Part shown: positions 44,054 to 52,487 of the stretch, one piece after another | How positions within the stretch are numbered: position 1 is the stretch's first letter | Layout of the letters: each line of letters starts with the position of its first letter | Program-made: the position numbers and the translations under genes | Notes under the pieces: generated by a model | Databases searched by the model: none | What the model was told of the DNA's origin: nothing | Seen by the model: only the letters and a program-made list of their open reading frames with translations | Assembly (NCBI GenBank): GCA_964364885.1 | Contig: CAYIOA010000001.1 | Span: 1-56,592, forward strand | From: UBA73 sp964364885 | Lineage (GTDB): Archaea; Nanobdellota; Nanobdellia; Pacearchaeales; GW2011-AR1 | Reading direction: 5' to 3' | Length of the DNA stretch: 56,592 bases

Positions 44054-44599
44054 TCAGCTTTTCTCCGAATAAGGCTCTTTACTATAAAAAACCAGCTCTG
44101 GCTCCCCAAATCTTGGATATTCTATTGTTATAAACTTCCCAGCCTGAAGAGCCCCCGCCCAATTTTCTATAACTTTTTTGTCCACATTAAACGCTTTTGC
44201 AACATTAGACAATCTTAGGCGCTTTTTCTCCTTTAATAACTCGTAAAGTTTGTCCAAGTCAGTTTTAGTGCCGCTATTCTCAGAATGAAAACTCATCATC
44301 AAATCATCAAATTCTACTTTCATGCCGGTAATTCTTCTAGTATAAAAAAATACAATTATCGAGATAACAAAAATCCATTCTATAATCACAATTATCGCTG
44401 AAAAATCTGCTCTAAAGGGATAAAAACTGCTGAACTCCTCTCCGAGGTCCAATTTTCCTACAGAATATCCTGATAAGCCGTTCTCAGCAAGTTTTGGTAT
44501 GCCGGTCCCGTAAACAACAACATGAAAGAAAGAATGAACAATACTGGCAAAAATCAATAATAAAACTACCAAACTAATAAAACCTCTTTTTCTGTCCAT
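44054..44599 (-). CDS. Membrane protein with cytoplasmic winged helix, pilus operon
   Basis: The 181-residue protein has two membrane segments (about 7-30 and 66-88). A C-terminal helix-turn-helix-like region follows (LDKLYELLKEKKRLRLSNVAKAFNVDKKVIENWAGALQAGKFITIEYPRFGEPELVF). The fold suggests DNA or protein binding next to the membrane. It is the first gene of the motor operon, 2 bp before the ATPase, and shares a central promoter with the divergent pilin genes, so it may regulate or help assemble the pilus. Confidence 0.7.
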   Translation of the reverse strand: MDRKRGFISLVVLLLIFASIVHSFFHVVVYGTGIPKLAENGLSGYSVGKLDLGEEFSSFYPFRADFSAIIVIIEWIFVISIIVFFYTRRITGMKVEFDDLMMSFHSENSGTKTDLDKLYELLKEKKRLRLSNVAKAFNVDKKVIENWAGALQAGKFITIEYPRFGEPELVFYSKEPYSEKS

Positions 44600-44617
44600 A
44601 TTTAATTATATGTAAGA

Positions 44618-44628
44618 ACCTTTAAAAT
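44618..44628. promoter_or_regulatory. Central TATA-like element between pilus motor and pilin operons
   Basis: CCTTTAAAATC lies nearly midway between the divergent ATGs at 44599 and 44650 (about 24 and 27 nt). Its reverse strand also reads as a TATA-like sequence, so it may fire both operons. Confidence 0.45.
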
Positions 44629-44649
44629 CTTAACTATATTTAGAGATGT

Positions 44650-45060
44650 ATGAAAAAAAAGAAAGGCCAGATAAGCACAGAATATATAATAATAATATCT
44701 TTCATAACATTTGTAGTTTTAAGTATAATTGGGGTGGCTCTTTTTTATTCCTCGCAAATACAGGAATCAATTAAGTTCGGTCTTATCGAAAATATAGCGC
44801 AAAAAGTTACTTCCTCTGCAGAAGCAATATATTATTCTGGCGAGCCATCGAGAATAACTTTAACACTCTACATTCCAAGAGGAGTAAAAAGCATAGAGAT
44901 TGCAAATAACGACTTGATATTCAGCGTATCAGCCCTTGGTGGAGATGCTAAATTAGCTTACTCAAGCAAAGTGCCGATAGAAGGAGTTCTTACAAGCACC
45001 CCTGGAATTAAAAAAATAAAATTAGTTGCATTGCAGGACCGAGTATTAATATCAAATTAA
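44650..45060 (+). CDS. Class III signal-peptide pilin
   Basis: The 136-residue protein begins MKKKKGQISTEYIIIISFITFVVL, a textbook archaeal pilin/archaellin signal (KKKG|QISTEY with Glu+5). A beta-rich domain of about 90 residues follows, with no cysteine. It is divergent from the motor operon and 2 bp ahead of a second pilin, so the two subunits are made together. Confidence 0.88.
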   Translation: MKKKKGQISTEYIIIISFITFVVLSIIGVALFYSSQIQESIKFGLIENIAQKVTSSAEAIYYSGEPSRITLTLYIPRGVKSIEIANNDLIFSVSALGGDAKLAYSSKVPIEGVLTSTPGIKKIKLVALQDRVLISN

Positions 45061-45062
45061 AA

Positions 45063-45455
45063 ATGGATAAAAAAGCGCAGACAGGCATAGAACTTATCGT
45101 CATAATAAGTGCTGTATTTGTTTTCTTTATTTTTATGTTATTTCTCTTTCAGCAGAGAATATCGGAAAAATCTGCAGAAAAAAGAAATTTAGAAATAACA
45201 GACATAGCGTTGTCTGTCCAAAACGAAATAGAAATTGCATCAAAATCAAGCGAGGGCTATCGCAGGCAGTTCGATCTTCCAGAGTTGATTCTAAACGCCA
45301 ACTATACAATTACCTCCAATGAAAACATTATTTTCATTAACACAACAGACGGCAGACATGCTGTTGCTTTCCCAATTCAAAACGTCACTGGACAAATCCA
45401 GAAAGGCCAAAATATAATAAGAAAGCTCAACGCGACTGTTTTCTTGAATCAATAA
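45063..45455 (+). CDS. Class III signal-peptide pilin, second subunit
   Basis: The 130-residue protein begins MDKKAQTGIELIVIISAVFVFFIFML, with KA|QTGIEL as the cleavage region and Glu+5. The soluble part is small with several Asn-x-Thr sequons. It overlaps nothing but sits 2 bp after the first pilin. Its stop abuts the stop of the convergent small gene. Confidence 0.82.
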   Translation: MDKKAQTGIELIVIISAVFVFFIFMLFLFQQRISEKSAEKRNLEITDIALSVQNEIEIASKSSEGYRRQFDLPELILNANYTITSNENIIFINTTDGRHAVAFPIQNVTGQIQKGQNIIRKLNATVFLNQ

Positions 45456-45671
45456 TTAAGAAAGCCTTCTAATAAGATAAGGTACACTTTCAACAGGTTC
45501 AAGATAGATCTCTCTATTAACCGATTTTTCATACTTGTCAAGAAATTCAATACATTCTTTATATTCTCTATAAATCGGATCGCTCCTATCTTGGTTTAAA
45601 ATAGATTCTTTATTATCGGCATATAATTGAATCATCCTGCTAACTATTCCTCCAAGAGTATTCTTTTTCAT
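45456..45671 (-). CDS. Hypothetical small protein
   Basis: The 71-residue, charged, helical protein is not recognised. It has no membrane segment. It lies convergent to the pilins and divergent from a winged-helix nucleotidyltransferase gene. The 195-bp gap to that gene carries candidate operators, so the two could be functionally linked; nothing in the sequence proves it. Confidence 0.5.
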   Translation of the reverse strand: MKKNTLGGIVSRMIQLYADNKESILNQDRSDPIYREYKECIEFLDKYEKSVNREIYLEPVESVPYLIRRLS

Positions 45672-45783
45672 TCAGTATCTTAAATCAAGAGACTTTTAAG
45701 ATTAATGGCGGGCAAGTCTCTATATTGCACAATGTGTACTCCAATTCAGCAACCCCCACTTAAAAACACTATAGTATAGAAAA

Positions 45784-45840
45784 TACCGCTATATTGGTAA
45801 AAAACACATAGAAAAATATATAAATACCAAAAATATGGTA
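45784..45840. promoter_or_regulatory. Two TACC-N8-GGTA palindromes around the TATA box
   Basis: TACCGCTATATTGGTA (45784-45799) and TACCAAAAATATGGTA (45825-45840) share the same 16-bp layout with centres 41 bp apart, about four helical turns. The TATA box ATATATAAATACC lies between and into the second site. The winged-helix nucleotidyltransferase encoded next is an obvious candidate binder. Confidence 0.5.
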
Positions 45841-45866
45841 CATTAAATTAAAACAAATAACTGAAA

Positions 45867-46448
45867 ATGATAGCTAATATACTTGACAAAAATCTTGCAC
45901 AAATAACTGCTTACTTTCTTATTAGCCCAGGTAGCAGGCATACAAGAAAAGAAATTAAGGAACAAACAGAACTGAACAATATTCCTCTTGATGTAACGTT
46001 AACAAAATTACAATCCCTGAATATATTAAAAAAAGAAAAAAACCTGTTTTCTCTTAACTTTGAGTCAGATGAAATAGCAGTATTTTTAAATGCTATTCAA
46101 AAAGAATATAAAAAATTCAACGTGCCTTATAAAATATTCATGGTGCTTCTAGACATAACTGAAAGTTTATCAAAGGTAAAACACATAAATTCTGTAACTC
46201 TCTTCGGGAGCTATGCAAAACTGATTTATTCAGAAAACTCCGATATTGATATAGCGATAATCTTTTCAAACGGAAAAAAAGAGCAAAAGACTCAAGAGAA
46301 AAAGATAGACAAAATATTAAAGAAATTTGGAGATAAATACAAAAAAGTTATTGAGCCCCGCTATTTCACTGAAAGAGAAATAAAAGATAATAAAACTAAG
46401 GATTTTTTAATTAAAGACATTCTAAAAAACGGTAAAGTGATTTTGTAA
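45867..46448 (+). CDS. Winged-helix / minimal nucleotidyltransferase fusion protein
   Basis: The 193-residue protein has an N-terminal winged helix (about 1-65; SRHTRKEIKEQTELNNIPLDVTLTKLQSLNIL). A C-terminal MNT domain follows with Gly114-Ser115 and Asp126-Ile-Asp128, exactly the GSx10DxD pattern. Such fusions can act both as repressor and as nucleotidyl-transferring antitoxin. No HEPN partner follows; the divergent 71-residue gene is the only possible small partner. Its promoter has paired palindromes. Confidence 0.8.
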   Translation: MIANILDKNLAQITAYFLISPGSRHTRKEIKEQTELNNIPLDVTLTKLQSLNILKKEKNLFSLNFESDEIAVFLNAIQKEYKKFNVPYKIFMVLLDITESLSKVKHINSVTLFGSYAKLIYSENSDIDIAIIFSNGKKEQKTQEKKIDKILKKFGDKYKKVIEPRYFTEREIKDNKTKDFLIKDILKNGKVIL

Positions 46449-46456
46449 AGTAACTC

Positions 46457-49400
46457 CTAAATTCCAAACACCCTCTTCATCCATCTCACAATAATACTTT
46501 CTTTAGGAGGCGAAAGATAGGCATCATCAATTTCAATATCAAACTCCGTAAAAGAAGCAGAAACTCCTGCAGTATTATAAGCTCTAACACTAACATGAGC
46601 CAATCCATCATCATTTAATCCTGTTAAGTTATACTCCCACTTCCCGCTTCCAGAGTTATAGACTGCATTAACAATCTTATCGCCAATCTTCGGATGTCCA
46701 AATCCTTTCAATTCCAGTTCAACTTTATCAATCCCTCGTGCATCACTAACATTCACTTCAATAACTGAATCAGAACCAATAATATTTTCCACATTAGAAA
46801 CATCCCTGCCATCAATCTGAACACTGTTAATTATTCCAGCAATATTGTTCTGAGCTCCTAAATCTAAAGAAGTAGTATTGCCTCCGCCCCCTCCACCGCC
46901 TCCAGAGCTTCCGCCTCCGCAAGACAGTCTTGCATTGTCCGCCCAGACACATTCATTTCTTGTAGCAAAAGTATTCTTAAAGCCTGTATTAGATTCCGAG
47001 TTATCACACGAAAAGTCCATACTCAGACTACCACAAACCAAGTTGCTATCAAAATTGTTATTAGAACTAGAGAAAAGTACAACTCCCTCCTCGTTATTTA
47101 CAATATTATTATTCCTAATGCTATTTTGAGAGCTCTGAACAATATTAAGCCCTCTTTTATTTGAATCCAATATGTTGTTCTCAACTAAATTATTGTCACT
47201 ATAAATTCCCAAAGCTATACCATTTAGTCCGCTATTATCTACCCTGTTATTAGAAATTATATTTCCAACACCGCGATTAATATAAATCCCATATTCCACA
47301 CTCTTATCTACAAGATTATCGGAAATTATTGAATCAGAAACAACAGTTAAACTAATTCCTGTACCAAAGTTAAAAATCTTTAAATTCTCTATTTTAAGCT
47401 CCTTCATTCCGAGAGAGTTAACGCCTATATCTCCAGCACTGTCATCACCGATAATTGAAAAGCCATTTCCATCTAAAGTAATATTGTTTGCTGTTATAAC
47501 AAAGCAATCCGAGGTTGTTGTTATGTCCTTAGCAAGAATATACTTCGTGTTTGGTTTGTCAAGAGTCTGACAGCCATTCAATAAAACACCCTCAAGGCAT
47601 GCTCCATCCACACAACCATTATCACATTTGATTACATTTTCCATTATTACTCCATTATCACAATATTGCTCGTGTATATAATCAACATAAACCCCACCTC
47701 TTCCTCCAGTCCTCTGACAATAGTCCTCGTCGCTCTCTCCATAAGGCACATACGTAGTAGACTTCGTATAAATTCCGTCAGGTCCGTCAGGATCAATACA
47801 GCCATACCCGTCATCTACAATCTTTGGAACAGTATAATTAACAATTAAAGTCGGCTTAAGGGAAGGGTCTTTAGACCCCATAAAGAATAGCTGAAGTTCT
47901 GTATATTCTCCATTATTAGGAGTAGTATAGAGGTCATACCCCCCACGTAATCCAAATACAGTATAGCCATTATTATTAATAGTAGCCAGCCCATCAGAAT
48001 TCAATGGAAAAACTATATTTACATTAGATGCAAGTTGCCCACTTATATCAAATCTATCACTCAATTCCATAGGATTATCTACTGAACTAAACTGATCAAA
48101 ATCTTCAGTAGTTAAAAATGGGGGATTTTTTAAAGTTGTAGGCACAATAGTAATAAAATCATCTGAATTTGGATGTGTGTTAATATAAAAATCAGAAGAT
48201 TTTGAAAGACTCAATTCTGCAGAATCAATTATGGCAGAATCTGGCAATGAACTTGTATAAAATGGAATTGAGATTCTATAAAGAAGAGAAAAAGAGGTTG
48301 ATGGGTCTGATTTTAGCAATAATAAATAGTCAGAAATTGGGGGTTGGGGGCTTATTCCATCTCCATTTGGACTTTTTCTCAGATCATCCCATGACCCTAC
48401 CGAGATCATGGATGATCTATATACTCCTGTTCCTTCATTATCTGCTGTGAATATAGCAGTACAAGAATTATTTCCATTATAAACATCTCCAGGAGCACAT
48501 ATAGGACCCGTACATTGTGATACATCAAAATCACAATGTAACATACATCCTAAATTGCCATATCTAAAGCCCAGAGTCTCACAAGTATGACCATTTAGAT
48601 TCTGACCATCACAATCTTCTCCAAGATCAATGATGCCATCCCCACAATCTATAGACCCCACATACAATTCAATACTCGTATCATTTAGATTTAACGTAGT
48701 CACCATAATATCATTATTTGAGTCATAAAAAGTTTCGCCTTGTCTAAGAACAACATCAAGGCTATTAGCAGTATTACGAGAGCTATCTAATAACTGTGTA
48801 TCCCCACTCCCAATAAAAGAATCAATATGTAACATTGCTCCATCATAAACATTTCCTCCATAATTAAAATTATATATATCAAAACCAATAGGTCTGCGAT
48901 ATTCAAAATAATAATTATAATTCGAAGTAGGAATTTTTAATCCTTTAACCCCTCCTGTATTAGTTTCAAGAGGTTCAATAAAATAACTTCCACGACTATT
49001 TACTTCTAAAATTTGTTGAGGATCTAACCAACCAATAGTTTCCTTATGGATTATATTAAAATAACCTTTATTATTGGACAAACCCATAATATCAAATGGA
49101 TCTCCGTAATAAACTGTAAAACATTTGTTAATTAGATCAATAGTTGAAGCTCCACAATTAAGAAAATTGGCATGCTCGATACCAAAATTATGACCTAATT
49201 CATGAGCAGTAACCCCGAAATTCCAACCCGAACTATAAACCCCATTTAACCATGATACAGCTAAAGAAGCAGGACCATCAGATGTTTGATGGGTATATTC
49301 GCCAACACTTCCCGCTCCACCAAAACTACATAAATTAGCGCCCCACACGATTACTAATTTATCAACAGTCAACCAATTAATGTCCCTGCTTATAAGAGGA

Positions 49401-50137
49401 TCATTTAGTATCTTATCCGTAATAGCAGATATATCACATTTTGCATTTAATGATAAAGTATAATATGGATATACTGTAGGAACAAGCCAAGATTTGCCAT
49501 ATGAATTCTCTCGATAATACTGACTAACTCCAGCCATAATGGAGTATGCTTCGGTTTCACTTAAAAAATCAGTCTGATCATCCAAAAACTTAATACGAAC
49601 ATAAGCTACTTTCTGCTCCCCCAAATTTGGATTCGCTGCTACTCCTGCTAATATTTGAGGTTGATATAAAATTTCATAATTATCTACAGCAAATTCACTT
49701 TGATTATTAACTTCTAAAGTCCTACCTCTAATCTCTATTCGTTCACCAGAGATCAATCTCGGATCAATAGAAAAATATACCCTACTACGCTTCCCGTCTC
49801 CTTCTCTAAAAAAATACTGATTTTCGCTCCTGGCATTTTCAAAATCATCAACATGAACAACCTCCAAATCTCCAGTTTTTACTGTGGATTTCCCATGAGT
49901 AGAAACATAAGCCATTCTATCCATAACAGATTGCTTGTTAAACAATTGCACTCCAGGTATCTTTTCAGAAGCACCTCTCTGTAGAGTATCGCCATTAAAG
50001 AACCTCTGTTCAGGGCTTTGTGCAACATCCTCAAATCCTAAAAAGAGTATAACACTCAAACCTATCAAAAATAATAGGGCAATAACAAATAAAAAGAATA
50101 TTCTATTTTTACGCCAGACAACCTTCCTCTTTTTCAT
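46457..50137 (-). CDS. Secreted metalloprotease with beta-helix and surface modules (1226 residues)
   Basis: After an N-terminal membrane anchor (about 12-33) a metzincin-type domain carries HELGHNFGIEH (His312, Glu313, His316, His322) and a Met-turn DIMG (Met351), most like gametolysin-type M11 peptidases. Then come a CGDGIIDLGEDCDG Cys-rich repeat, a DNRLRE-like beta domain and the Cys module shared with the giant protein. A right-handed parallel beta-helix with repeated NNxxxxN turns follows. A Gly-rich linker and the C-terminal domain shared with the Ig-like protein end the chain. It probably degrades or remodels host or cell-surface proteins while attached. Confidence 0.82.
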   Translation of the reverse strand: MKKRKVVWRKNRIFFLFVIALLFLIGLSVILFLGFEDVAQSPEQRFFNGDTLQRGASEKIPGVQLFNKQSVMDRMAYVSTHGKSTVKTGDLEVVHVDDFENARSENQYFFREGDGKRSRVYFSIDPRLISGERIEIRGRTLEVNNQSEFAVDNYEILYQPQILAGVAANPNLGEQKVAYVRIKFLDDQTDFLSETEAYSIMAGVSQYYRENSYGKSWLVPTVYPYYTLSLNAKCDISAITDKILNDPLISRDINWLTVDKLVIVWGANLCSFGGAGSVGEYTHQTSDGPASLAVSWLNGVYSSGWNFGVTAHELGHNFGIEHANFLNCGASTIDLINKCFTVYYGDPFDIMGLSNNKGYFNIIHKETIGWLDPQQILEVNSRGSYFIEPLETNTGGVKGLKIPTSNYNYYFEYRRPIGFDIYNFNYGGNVYDGAMLHIDSFIGSGDTQLLDSSRNTANSLDVVLRQGETFYDSNNDIMVTTLNLNDTSIELYVGSIDCGDGIIDLGEDCDGQNLNGHTCETLGFRYGNLGCMLHCDFDVSQCTGPICAPGDVYNGNNSCTAIFTADNEGTGVYRSSMISVGSWDDLRKSPNGDGISPQPPISDYLLLLKSDPSTSFSLLYRISIPFYTSSLPDSAIIDSAELSLSKSSDFYINTHPNSDDFITIVPTTLKNPPFLTTEDFDQFSSVDNPMELSDRFDISGQLASNVNIVFPLNSDGLATINNNGYTVFGLRGGYDLYTTPNNGEYTELQLFFMGSKDPSLKPTLIVNYTVPKIVDDGYGCIDPDGPDGIYTKSTTYVPYGESDEDYCQRTGGRGGVYVDYIHEQYCDNGVIMENVIKCDNGCVDGACLEGVLLNGCQTLDKPNTKYILAKDITTTSDCFVITANNITLDGNGFSIIGDDSAGDIGVNSLGMKELKIENLKIFNFGTGISLTVVSDSIISDNLVDKSVEYGIYINRGVGNIISNNRVDNSGLNGIALGIYSDNNLVENNILDSNKRGLNIVQSSQNSIRNNNIVNNEEGVVLFSSSNNNFDSNLVCGSLSMDFSCDNSESNTGFKNTFATRNECVWADNARLSCGGGSSGGGGGGGGNTTSLDLGAQNNIAGIINSVQIDGRDVSNVENIIGSDSVIEVNVSDARGIDKVELELKGFGHPKIGDKIVNAVYNSGSGKWEYNLTGLNDDGLAHVSVRAYNTAGVSASFTEFDIEIDDAYLSPPKESIIVRWMKRVFGI

Positions 50138-50173
50138 CTTGTTAAGAATAAAAAGAGATATATTAATGTTTCT

Positions 50174-51946
50174 TCACTCAACAACCGCCTTAATCCTTCT
50201 AACACCCGCAGCAGCACTTTCCTCTTTAATAATCTTAAATCTTCCAAGTTCTTTCGTGTTATTAACATGGGGCCCTGTGCAAATTTCTTTGCTGAACCAT
50301 CCTTTGCCACCTCGCCCCCAGATTGTATAAACCGAAACAAGCTCAGGATATTTCGCCCCAAACTCTGCCTGCGCTCCTGAATTCAAGGCATCTTTCAATA
50401 ACATTTCTTCCATCCTAACCTCCAAACCTTCATCAATCTTCTCCTGCACTAATTTCTCAATTTTCTTAATTTCTTCTCCTGTCAATTTCCTTGAAAAATT
50501 AAAATCGAATCTCAATCTCTCAGGATTTATATTTGAGCCTTTTTGTTTTACTTCCTTTCCAAGAACTCTTCTCAAAACCTCATTCAACAAATGTGTAGCA
50601 GTATGCAGTTTCCGCGTCGCTTCAGAATCATCAGCCAATCCTGACTTAAACATTCCGGATGAAGCTGTCCGCGATAAATCTTGATGCCTCTTAAATTCCT
50701 CGTTATATTCTTCTAAATCAACTTTAATTCCTTTCTCATCAGCCAGTTCTTCAGTCATCTCAATAGGAAAACCATAACTTTGAAACAGCAAGAATGCCTC
50801 TTTCCCGCTCAATAATCTATCCTCGGCAAGCTCATTAAATTTCTTTAAGCCTTTCTCAAGTGTTAAACTAAAGCGCTCTTCCTCTTCATCCAGCTGTTCA
50901 ATTACAAATTTGTGATTTCTCTCAAGCTCCTGATAATCCGGATATTCCTTAACAATTATTTTAGCTATTTTACCGCAAAATTTATCTTGCATACCAAGTA
51001 TCTTCCCATATCTAATTGCTCGCCTGATCAATCTCCTTAAAACATATCCCTGCCCCAAATTCGAAGGTTTTATTCCTCGCTCATCTCCCAAAATAAAAAC
51101 ACTCGCCCGTAAATGATCTGTAATAATTCTAAATGCCTTTTCATTTCCCTTATATTTCTTTCCGCTTATCTCCTCAATCTCCTCAATAATTGGAGCAAAT
51201 ATCGAAGTTTGAAATACATCACGAATTCCATTCAAGACCGCGATCGTCCTCTCAACCCCTCCACCAAAATCCACATTCTTCTGCTTTGCCTTTTCATATT
51301 TTCCTCCCCGCATCTTCACATACTCCATCAAAACATCATTTCCGATTTCAATCCAATTATCATCTTCTGGCTCAAATTTTTTCGGCGGTTTTTTCCCAGC
51401 ATAATAAAACATTTCTGTATCCGGCCCGCACGGCCCAAACTCCCCTGCAGGCCCCCACCAATTATCTTCCTTTCCCAAGAACACAATTCTATCCTTCGGA
51501 ATACCAAGACTCTCCCAAATTTTAGCACTCTCTGTATCTTTATCAGCATTCTCATCACCTTTAAAACAACTTACGCCTAATTTACTAATTGGAATATCCA
51601 GAACCTTAGTTAAAAATTCAAAACTAAATTTTATCGCTTCCTCTTTCCAATAACCTGCAAGAGACCAGTTTCCCAGCATCTCAAAAAAAGTCAAATGCAC
51701 TTCATCCCCAACTTCGTCAATATCGCCCGTCCTAATGCATTTCTGCACATTCACAAGTCTTTTCCCAAGCGGGTGTTTCATTCCCTGCAAATACGGAACA
51801 AGAGGATGCATTCCCGCAGTTGTAAACAATACAGTCGGATCATTCTCAGGAATTAGCGAAGATGAAGGTATATGATGGTGCCCTTGCCTCTTAAAATAAT
51901 CAATATACAGCTTTATCAGCTCCTGCCGCGTTTTTACTTTCCTCAT
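50174..51946 (-). CDS. alaS: Alanyl-tRNA synthetase, short bacterial type without C-Ala
   Basis: AlaRS charges and proofreads tRNA-Ala. The class II core (TTAGMHPLVPYLQG, motif 3 FGGGVERT 227-233) and tRNA-recognition domain are followed by the editing domain. That domain has zinc ligands His448, His452 (HTATH), Cys556 and His560 (CTGPH). The chain ends at 590 residues just after the editing core, so the C-terminal oligomerisation/C-Ala domain of the usual 850-950-residue enzymes is missing. The core wording is bacterial, close to what I remember of CPR bacteria, not archaeal. Confidence 0.94.
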   Translation of the reverse strand: MRKVKTRQELIKLYIDYFKRQGHHHIPSSSLIPENDPTVLFTTAGMHPLVPYLQGMKHPLGKRLVNVQKCIRTGDIDEVGDEVHLTFFEMLGNWSLAGYWKEEAIKFSFEFLTKVLDIPISKLGVSCFKGDENADKDTESAKIWESLGIPKDRIVFLGKEDNWWGPAGEFGPCGPDTEMFYYAGKKPPKKFEPEDDNWIEIGNDVLMEYVKMRGGKYEKAKQKNVDFGGGVERTIAVLNGIRDVFQTSIFAPIIEEIEEISGKKYKGNEKAFRIITDHLRASVFILGDERGIKPSNLGQGYVLRRLIRRAIRYGKILGMQDKFCGKIAKIIVKEYPDYQELERNHKFVIEQLDEEEERFSLTLEKGLKKFNELAEDRLLSGKEAFLLFQSYGFPIEMTEELADEKGIKVDLEEYNEEFKRHQDLSRTASSGMFKSGLADDSEATRKLHTATHLLNEVLRRVLGKEVKQKGSNINPERLRFDFNFSRKLTGEEIKKIEKLVQEKIDEGLEVRMEEMLLKDALNSGAQAEFGAKYPELVSVYTIWGRGGKGWFSKEICTGPHVNNTKELGRFKIIKEESAAAGVRRIKAVVE

Positions 51947-52036
51947 GCTAAGTAAAAATTATTAAACTATATAAAATTGGCGTTATTTGCTTGCAGGTAG
52001 TTATTCATCACACAAAACAGCCAAAAACCTTAAATA

Positions 52037-52078
52037 GTAATTATTACATATGTAACAAGAGATAATTACAAAAGTAAT
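52037..52078. promoter_or_regulatory. Palindrome cluster in the HEPN-MNT promoter
   Basis: GTAAT-T-ATTAC (52037-52047), TTACATATGTAA (52044-52055) and ATTAC-AAAA-GTAAT (52065-52078) lie between a TATA-like CTTAAATAG and the ATG at 52080. This suggests several binding sites for one repressor. Confidence 0.5.
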
Positions 52079-52079
52079 A

Positions 52080-52487
52080 ATGAAAATAGAACAGCATGAA
52101 GAAGCCTACAAAGAGCATTTAAGCAGCATAAACAGAGCAATTGAAGAAGGAATTGAATCCAATCAGAGAAACATAGGGTATAATGTTTCACAAGGCTCAA
52201 TTGAGCTATTCGCAATTTTTCTTCATAAGCTTCATCTCATTCAGGGCTCAGGAGACCAGCTAGACCATAGAGTATTCAAAAGCCCTTCTTTAATCGACAA
52301 AAAGATTCCTATGGATTTTCCAAACAAAGTTAAAATTCTAAACTTGCTAAAAGCAATAGAAACAGAAAGAAACGCTCTCTGCTACGGAAACAGAAAACCA
52401 GAAACTAGAATTGAGAAAGCAATCCATAATTTCAATCAATTAAGAAAAATAATCAATGAGGAGTTAAAAAATGCCAGAACAAAATAA
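52080..52487 (+). CDS. HEPN-like partner of a nucleotidyltransferase
   Basis: The 135-residue helical protein shows RNALCYG (Arg97 to Gly103), where HEPN RNases have RN-xxx-H; the His is Tyr102. It overlaps the following MNT gene by 17 nt. Gene order and fold pattern suggest a toxin or substrate partner of that enzyme. Without the His it may not cleave RNA, or it may belong to a branch using Tyr. Confidence 0.6.
   Translation: MKIEQHEEAYKEHLSSINRAIEEGIESNQRNIGYNVSQGSIELFAIFLHKLHLIQGSGDQLDHRVFKSPSLIDKKIPMDFPNKVKILNLLKAIETERNALCYGNRKPETRIEKAIHNFNQLRKIINEELKNARTK

Noticed and set aside
50138..50361. Possible missing C-terminal part of AlaRS through a frameshift
   Set aside because: The sequence after the AlaRS stop leads at once into the metalloprotease gene start and holds no C-Ala-like residues, so the enzyme is truly short rather than broken.
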